Origin: Streptomyces sp. PTY087I2
GTDB lineage: Bacteria; Actinomycetota; Actinomycetes; Streptomycetales; Streptomycetaceae
Reading direction: 5' to 3'
NCBI RefSeq assembly: GCF_001687325.1
Contig: NZ_LZRD01000019.1
Span: 241,776 to 305,775 of the forward strand
Length of the DNA: 64,000 nt
Within the stretch, counting starts at the first letter, position 1. Every line of letters begins with the position of its first letter. A program made the translations under genes and the position numbers. Shown here piece after piece: positions 59,075 to 64,000 of this stretch. The notes beneath the pieces are model-generated. The model made no database searches. It was not told the DNA's origin and worked only from the letters and a program-made list of their open reading frames with translations.

Positions 59075-59929
59075 TCAGCCGATCCTGGTGCCCGTTCCGC
59101 TGACCCGGATCCGGGTATCGCCCGCGCGGAGTTCGACGGTGAGGGTGCCGGGGCGGCCCATGTCCGCCCCCTGGTGCAGGGTCAGGACCGCCGCCTCCGG
59201 TACGAGCCCCAGCTCCCGGGCGTACGCGCCGAAAGTCGCCGCGGCCGCCCCCGTCGCCGGGTCCTCCACCACCCCGCCCACCGGGAACGGGTCCCGGACG
59301 TGGAACACCTCGGGCCCCTCGCGCCACACCAGTTGCAGGGTGGTCAGGTCGAGCCGGCGCATCAGCGCCTCCAGCCGCGCGAAGTCGTAGTCCAGGTCCG
59401 CCAGCCGTTCCCGGGTGGCGGCGGCCAGCACCAGATGCCGGGCCCCCGCGTAGGCGATCCGGGGCGGCAGGGCCGGGTCGAGGTCGGCGGCCGCCCAGTC
59501 CAGGGCCGCCAGCGCCTCCGTCAGATCGGCCTCGGCGGTCTCCTCGACGTGCGGGGCCACGCTGGTCAGGGTGGCGAGGAGCGCGCCGCCCTCCCGGGTG
59601 ACGGAGACCGGCACCGGGCCCGCGGGCGTCGTGAACTCCAGCGCGCCCGGCCCGTCCCGCTCGGCCAGCGCGAGAGCCGTGGCGACCGTGGCGTGACCGC
59701 AGAACGGCACCTCGGCCTTCGGGCTGAAGTAGCGGATCGTGTACGCGCCTTCGCCGGTCCGCTCCGTCAGGAACGCCGACTCGCTGTACCCCAGTTCCGC
59801 CGCGATCGCGAGCATCCGCTCCTCGTCAAGACCGGCGGCGTCCAGGACGACCCCGGCGGGGTTCCCGCCCGCGGGGTCGGCGGAGAAGGCGGTGTAGCGC
59901 AGGACCTCGGGCCCGTGATCAGGTGTCAT
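59075..59929 (-). CDS. PhzF-family isomerase
   Basis: A 284-residue protein of the diaminopimelate epimerase-like fold. FSADPAGGNPAGVVLDAAG, SESAFL (catalytic Glu), FCGHATVATAL and EDPATGAAAATFGAYARELG are intact. PhzF isomerises a dihydroanthranilate in phenazine synthesis; most homologues have other, unknown substrates. No phenazine genes are present, so the substrate here is unknown. Confidence 0.85.
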   Translation of the reverse strand: MTPDHGPEVLRYTAFSADPAGGNPAGVVLDAAGLDEERMLAIAAELGYSESAFLTERTGEGAYTIRYFSPKAEVPFCGHATVATALALAERDGPGALEFTTPAGPVPVSVTREGGALLATLTSVAPHVEETAEADLTEALAALDWAAADLDPALPPRIAYAGARHLVLAAATRERLADLDYDFARLEALMRRLDLTTLQLVWREGPEVFHVRDPFPVGGVVEDPATGAAAATFGAYARELGLVPEAAVLTLHQGADMGRPGTLTVELRAGDTRIRVSGTGTRIG

Positions 59930-59999
59930 GCAGCAGGCAACCGTGCCACGGCCACCGCCATTCCCGGCCCAGTCGGCGCGGTCCGGCCCGGCGCGGGAA

Positions 60000-60038
60000 A
60001 GGGCCGGTCGCGGCCCCCCAGCAGTCGCGACCGGCCCT
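60000..60038 (-). terminator. Hairpin terminator after lamin-tail gene
   Basis: AGGGCCGGTCGCG and its exact complement form a 13-bp stem with a 13-nt loop. Confidence 0.7.
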
Positions 60039-60058
60039 CCCTCAAGGCGCCGGATGTG

Positions 60059-60538
60059 TCAGTGGCAGTTCTTGGCGCCCTTGTTGGCCTTCGTGGACTT
60101 CCCCCACGAGCAGGAGTCCTGGAGCTTCCCGTTCGGCTTGATCAGCCGGGCCTTGTCGCCGGTGTTGTTCCAGACGTACGAGCCCCGGTTCCAGTGCACG
60201 GTGCCCGAGACGTTCTTGCCCTTGCCGGTGCGGAGCTTGACCGTCTTGCCCGCGCCGATGGTGTAGCTGCCGAAGGTGTAGGTGTAGCCGGTGTTGTCCT
60301 TCACCTTGAAGCCCTTGAGCTGGACCTTCTTCTTGCTGTTGTTGTGGATGTTCACCCACTCGGCGTTCAGCGACTTCTTCGACCGGTCGTCCTTGCCGGG
60401 GCTGTCGAACTGAACAGCCCCGAAGTGCAGCCCGCCCTGGTGGGCGGCCGCCGAGGCCGGTGCCGCCGTGGCGAGGAGCGAGCCGGCCAGTGCGGTGGCG
60501 GCGGCCAGGGCGATCAGCGCAGCGGTGCGTATGCGCAT
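60059..60538 (-). CDS. Secreted lamin-tail-domain protein
   Basis: A 159-residue protein. Signal peptide of about 31 residues ending APASA-AA, then an LTD (lamin-tail) Ig-like beta domain: LNAEWVNIHNNSKKKVQLKGF, YTFGSYTIGAGKTVKLRTGKG and VWNNTGDKARLIKPNGKLQDS. Two Cys (DSC and NCH) may pair. ATG at 60538 after AAGGA. Secreted by streptomycetes; role may be nuclease- or wall-associated but is not established. Confidence 0.8.
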   Translation of the reverse strand: MRIRTAALIALAAATALAGSLLATAAPASAAAHQGGLHFGAVQFDSPGKDDRSKKSLNAEWVNIHNNSKKKVQLKGFKVKDNTGYTYTFGSYTIGAGKTVKLRTGKGKNVSGTVHWNRGSYVWNNTGDKARLIKPNGKLQDSCSWGKSTKANKGAKNCH

Positions 60539-60666
60539 GCGGTGTTCCTTCTGTGTCGTTCTGGTGAAGGTGTAACAGGATGCGATCATACGGACAGCAC
60601 GCGCTTGCTCGGCCACAGGCGGAGAAATCCGCAAATCCGGTTATCCGTTGGCCAGTTCGGTCAGAT

Positions 60667-60684
60667 GTGATCGCACATGATCAC
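60667..60684. promoter_or_regulatory. Inverted repeat GTGATC-N6-GATCAC
   Basis: Perfect 6-bp arms with a six-base spacer, about 130 bp upstream of the lamin-tail gene start. Resembles a CRP/GntR-type site (TGTGA-N6-TCAC-like). Confidence 0.35.
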
Positions 60685-60719
60685 CCGCGCCCCGGCCGCC
60701 CCACCCAGGTTCCCCCGGC

Positions 60720-61502
60720 TCAGCCCCGGCCGACGTACGGCATGTTCGTCGCCATCACCGTCGCGAACTGGACGTTCGCCTCCAGCGGCAGCTCCGCCAT
60801 GTGCAGCACCGTCCGCGCCACGTCCGCCGCCGCCATCACCGGCTCCACCGCCAGCTCCCCGTTGGCCTGGAGAGTCCCCGTCCGCATCCGCTCGGTCATC
60901 TCCGTCGCCGCGTTGCCGATGTCGATCTGACCGCAGGCGATCCGGTAGGGGCGGCCGTCCAGCGACAGCGACTTCGTCAGGCCGGTGATCGCGTGCTTGG
61001 TCGCGGTGTACGCGATCGAGTGCGGGCGCGGCGCGTGGGCCGAGATCGAGCCGTTGTTGATGATCCGGCCGCCCTGCGGGTCCTGCTCCTTCATCAGCCG
61101 GTACGCCGCCTGCGCGCACAGGAACGCGCCCGTCAGGTTCACGTCGACGACCGCCCGCCAGTCCGCGACGGCCAGGTCCTCCAGCGGTACGCCGCCGGGG
61201 CCGAACGTGCCCGCGTTGTTGAACAGCAGGTCCAGCCGGCCGAACCGCTCCCGTACGGCGGTGAAGAGCGCGGCCACCTCGTCGGCGTCCGTCACGTCCG
61301 TGGTGACGCACAGCGCCTCGGTGTCCCCGGCGGCGGCCGCGGTCTCCGCCAGCGGCTCGGCCCGCCGGCCCGCGAGCGCCAGCGACCACCCCCCGCTCGC
61401 GAGGGCGAGCGCGACGGCCCGCCCGATCCCCGACCCCGCCCCCGTGACGACGGCGACTTTCCTCCGGGCCCGCTCTGTCTGCTCCGTCTGCTCAGTGTTC
61501 AT
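60720..61502 (-). CDS. Short-chain dehydrogenase/reductase
   Basis: A 260-residue SDR. VAVVTGAGSGIGRAVALALA binds NAD(P), LFNNAGTFGP, and SISAHAPRPHSIAYTATKHA gives Ser, Tyr and Lys. The ATG at 61502 follows the family N-terminus; the longer frame adds implausible sequence. Oxidises or reduces an alcohol/ketone; substrate unknown. Divergent from the phosphatase gene at 61646. Confidence 0.9.
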   Translation of the reverse strand: MNTEQTEQTERARRKVAVVTGAGSGIGRAVALALASGGWSLALAGRRAEPLAETAAAAGDTEALCVTTDVTDADEVAALFTAVRERFGRLDLLFNNAGTFGPGGVPLEDLAVADWRAVVDVNLTGAFLCAQAAYRLMKEQDPQGGRIINNGSISAHAPRPHSIAYTATKHAITGLTKSLSLDGRPYRIACGQIDIGNAATEMTERMRTGTLQANGELAVEPVMAAADVARTVLHMAELPLEANVQFATVMATNMPYVGRG

Positions 61503-61645
61503 GGCCCGGCAGCGTACGGGACGGATCCGTGCACAGGGCACGCGGTGCTCATCGACCCGCCATGCGGATGTTGTGCACGCGACAACGGTGCGTCGTCCCC
61601 TCCCGCTGCCATGAAGCCCGTCAGCATCCGGGCCGAGGAGGGCAT

Positions 61646-63313
61646 ATGACAGCCGCACAGACCACCATGACGCCCGATCAGAACACCCGAGCCTTCGAAC
61701 TCCGCACCGCCGCCCGCTTACTGGAACCGGGGGTGGGCCGCCGGCGCTTCCTGACCGTCACCGGGGCCGCCGCCGCGCTCGCCTTCGCCGTCAACCTGCC
61801 CGCCGCCGGCACGGCGAGCGCCGCCGAGGCCGACGCCCGCCGGATCGCCGAGGACCCCTTCACCCTCGGCGTCGCCTCCGGCGATCCGCACCCCACGTCC
61901 GTCCTGATCTGGACCAAACTCGCCCCCCGCCCCTTCGAGCCGGGCGGCGGACTGCCGTACAGCCGGATCGAGGTGCGCTGGGAGGTCGCCCGCGACGAGC
62001 GCTTCCGCCGGATCGAGCGGCGCGGCTCCGCCACCGCCCACCCCGAGTTCGCCCACAGCGTCCGCGCCGACGTCCAGGGCCTCGACTCCGGCCGCCTCTA
62101 CTACTACCGCTTCCGCACCGGCAACTGGACCAGCCCGGTCGGCCGCACCCGCACCGCCCCCGCCCCCGGCGCCCGTAACAGCTCCCTCACCCTGGCCGCC
62201 GTCTCCTGCCAGGCGTACCACGACGGGTACTTCACCGCCCACCGCCACCTCGCGGCCGAGGACGTCGACGTGGTCTTCCACCTCGGCGACTACCTGTACG
62301 AGTACGCCGTCAACGCCACCGGCGGGGCCCGCAACTACACCGACCGCCGCCTCCCGGACCTCTTCAACCGCGAGACGACGACGCTGGAGGACTACCGGCT
62401 GCGCTACGCCCTCTACAAGTCCGACCCGGACCTGCGCGCCGCCCACGCCGCCCACCCCTTCGTCGTCACCTGGGACGACCACGAGACCGAGAACAACTAC
62501 GCGGGCGAGATCCCCGAGAACGACGTCCCCCCGGAGGAGTTCCTGCTCCGCCGGGCCGCCGCGTACCGCGCGTACTGGGAGAACCAGCCGCTGCGCGCCC
62601 CGCAGCGCCCCACCGGACCCGACATGACGCTCTACCGCCGCCTCCGCTTCGGGCGGCTCGCCCAGTTCGACATCCTCGACACCCGCCAGTACCGCGACGA
62701 CCAGGCGTACGGCGACGGCTGGCGCACCCCCGGACCCGAGTCCGAGGACCCCGCGCGCACCATGACCGGCGCCACCCAGGAACGCTGGCTGATCGACGGC
62801 TGGCGGGCCTCGGACGCCACCTGGAACGTCGTCCCGCAGCAGGTCACCTTCGCCCAGCGGCGCGATGTGCCCACCGACGCCTTCAAGCTCTCCATGGACT
62901 CCTGGGACGGCTACCCCGCCTCCCGGCAGCGGGTGCTGGCCGGGGCCGAGGCCGCCGGGGTGGACAACCTCATGGTCCTCACCGGCGACGTCCACGTCTC
63001 GTACGCCTTCGACCTGAAGAAGGACTTCGCCGACCCCGCCTCGCGCACGGTCGGCACGGAGATCGTGACCACCTCCATCGCCAGCGGCAAGGACGGCGCG
63101 GACCGGCCCGCCAACTGGGAGAACCAGACCCGAGCCAATCCGCACCTCAAGCACTACAACGGGCGGCGCGGCTACGCCCTTGTCACCCTCGGCACGAAGG
63201 AGGCCCGCGCCGACTTCCGTACGGTCGCGGCCGTCACCACCCCCGACGCACCCCTCGCCACCGCGGCCTCGTTCGTCACGGAGGCCGGGAACCCGGGGCT
63301 CAACCCGGCCTGA
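61646..63313 (+). CDS. phoD: PhoD-type alkaline phosphatase, Tat-exported
   Basis: A 555-residue enzyme. The Tat signal GRRRFLTVTGAAAALAFAVN (with twin Arg) is followed by the PhoD N-terminal domain (PFTLGVASGDPHPTSVLIWT) and the catalytic domain (HLGDYLYEYAVN, VVTWDDHETENNYAGE, DVHVSYAFD). It releases phosphate from phosphodiesters outside the cell using Fe3+/Ca2+. ATG at 61646 with GAGGAGGG. A TTA codon (61718-61720, codon 25) in the signal region suggests bldA dependence. Confidence 0.9.
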   Translation: MTAAQTTMTPDQNTRAFELRTAARLLEPGVGRRRFLTVTGAAAALAFAVNLPAAGTASAAEADARRIAEDPFTLGVASGDPHPTSVLIWTKLAPRPFEPGGGLPYSRIEVRWEVARDERFRRIERRGSATAHPEFAHSVRADVQGLDSGRLYYYRFRTGNWTSPVGRTRTAPAPGARNSSLTLAAVSCQAYHDGYFTAHRHLAAEDVDVVFHLGDYLYEYAVNATGGARNYTDRRLPDLFNRETTTLEDYRLRYALYKSDPDLRAAHAAHPFVVTWDDHETENNYAGEIPENDVPPEEFLLRRAAAYRAYWENQPLRAPQRPTGPDMTLYRRLRFGRLAQFDILDTRQYRDDQAYGDGWRTPGPESEDPARTMTGATQERWLIDGWRASDATWNVVPQQVTFAQRRDVPTDAFKLSMDSWDGYPASRQRVLAGAEAAGVDNLMVLTGDVHVSYAFDLKKDFADPASRTVGTEIVTTSIASGKDGADRPANWENQTRANPHLKHYNGRRGYALVTLGTKEARADFRTVAAVTTPDAPLATAASFVTEAGNPGLNPA

Positions 63314-63319
63314 GAGAAC

Positions 63320-64000
63320 TCAGGCGTCCGCCGGGTAGCGGACGCCGATGCGGTCCCGTACCGCGTCGAGCGTCCGCATCACCGCCAGCGAACCCTCCAG
63401 CGGGACGAGCGGCGACTCGACCTCGCCCGCCCGCACCGCGCGCACCACCTCGGCCGCCTCGTACTGCATGCCCGACAGCCCCCGCGGCCCCGGCCCCGAC
63501 GTGATCGTCTCCGGCTCCGCACCCGCCCGCCGCAGCACGAAGTGGTCCGGGTGGAAGAAGTCGCGCGGGAGGTCGATCCGGCCCTCCGTGCCGATCACGG
63601 TGGCCGCCGTCGGATGGTGGCCGACGATCGAGCAGGACAGCAGCGCGGTCGCACCGGAGTCCCAGCCGAGCAGCATCCCCGTGTTCAGGTCCACGCCCTC
63701 GGGGGAGAGCAGAGCGTCGGCCTGGATCCGGTCCGGCTCGCCCAGCAGCAGGTGGGCGAAGGAGACGGGGTAGACCCCGAGGTCCAGCAGGGCTCCGCCG
63801 CCCAGGGCCGGGTCGCGCAGCCGGTGGCCGGGGGCGAAGTCGCCCGCGAAGCCGAAGTCCGCCTGTACGGTACGGATCTCGCCGATCGCCCCGTCCCGGA
63901 CCAGCTCGGTCAGCCGGCGGACCACCGGGTTGAGGTAGGTCCACATGGCCTCCATCAGGAACAGGCCGCGTTCCCGGGCGAGCGCGACCAGCTCCTTCGC
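63320..64000 (-). CDS. Gfo/Idh/MocA-family oxidoreductase, 5' end outside window
   Basis: About 227 residues seen, open to the window edge, so the NAD-binding N-terminal domain is missing here. MEAMWTYLNPVVRRLTELVRDGAIGEIRTVQADFGFAGD, GGGALLDLGVYPVSFAHLLLGEP and AATVIGTEGRIDLPRDF are C-terminal domain segments of the family. It oxidises or reduces a sugar or related polyol. Convergent with the PhoD gene, 7 bp apart. Confidence 0.85.
   Translation of the reverse strand, partial: AKELVALARERGLFLMEAMWTYLNPVVRRLTELVRDGAIGEIRTVQADFGFAGDFAPGHRLRDPALGGGALLDLGVYPVSFAHLLLGEPDRIQADALLSPEGVDLNTGMLLGWDSGATALLSCSIVGHHPTAATVIGTEGRIDLPRDFFHPDHFVLRRAGAEPETITSGPGPRGLSGMQYEAAEVVRAVRAGEVESPLVPLEGSLAVMRTLDAVRDRIGVRYPADA

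Noticed and set aside
59075..59929. Phenazine biosynthesis
   Set aside because: Only a PhzF-family gene is present; other phz genes are absent and the family is broad.
60059..60538. Start at the longer frame (60634) of the lamin-tail protein
   Set aside because: The ATG at 60538 has an AAGGA site and begins a normal signal peptide; the longer N-terminus would spoil it.

Overview
The window reads as chromosomal DNA of a Streptomyces species. It has very high GC, GTG and occasional TTG/CTG starts, rare TTA codons, and typical actinobacterial families: an XRE/DUF397/ATPase trio, a mycothiol-dependent enzyme, an F420-type LLM oxidoreductase, a bifunctional RNase H/phosphatase and a type-A RNase P RNA. 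It is mostly core-like chromosome with accessory patches. Gene identities are from reading motifs; no database search was run.

Layout. 1-2674: a metallo-beta-lactamase-fold hydrolase (cut by the left edge) divergent from an aldehyde dehydrogenase/ferredoxin pair. 2701-5690: an island of lower GC with orphan immunity-type genes (two Imm50-like, one CdiI-like, two unassigned) and an IS630 transposase remnant. 5821-9404: a membrane-anchored hypothetical protein, a DUF397/XRE/anti-sigma-type ATPase trio, and a VapC toxin gene coupled to what looks like a shortened antitoxin. 9415-17107: a compact biosynthetic locus. One arm (dioxygenase, GT-A-like protein, stand-alone condensation domain, MFS exporter) is divergent from an amino acid:[carrier protein] ligase, a carrier protein and a phosphopantetheinyl transferase. 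17055-37126: a TetR regulator resembling mycobacterial KstR, a glycosyltransferase/methyltransferase/prenyltransferase-like operon, assorted genes, and a sterol or acyl-CoA catabolism block (double-module acyl-CoA dehydrogenase, SCP-x-type thiolase, MaoC hydratase, alcohol dehydrogenase, SDR). 37611-49482: conserved chromosomal genes (siderophore-binding lipoprotein with an iron box, Nif3, zinc-ribbon protein, RNase H/phosphatase, KDPG aldolase, YaaA, RNB nuclease, MerR, Uma2) ending with rnpB. 49552-52763: GH16 glucanase, mannonate dehydratase and a LacI regulator with matching operator-like sites. 52870-64000: small membrane protein, acetyltransferases, glycosyltransferase, TetR/MFS pair, PhzF, lamin-tail protein, SDR, PhoD phosphatase and an edge-truncated Gfo/Idh/MocA oxidoreductase.

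Two systems stand out. (1) The 9.4-17.1 kb locus has the parts for activating an amino acid on a free-standing carrier protein without an NRPS adenylation domain, then probable oxidation, condensation and export; I do not recognise the product. (2) KstR-type boxes (TNNAACNNGTTNNA) occur twice before the KstR-like gene, once before each of two catabolic operons, and with one mismatch before the aldehyde dehydrogenase. Three of these promoters also carry CTGACGNNNCGTCAG or variants of it, and an exact copy precedes the LLM oxidoreductase. This suggests a dual-operator regulon scattered over about 36 kb.
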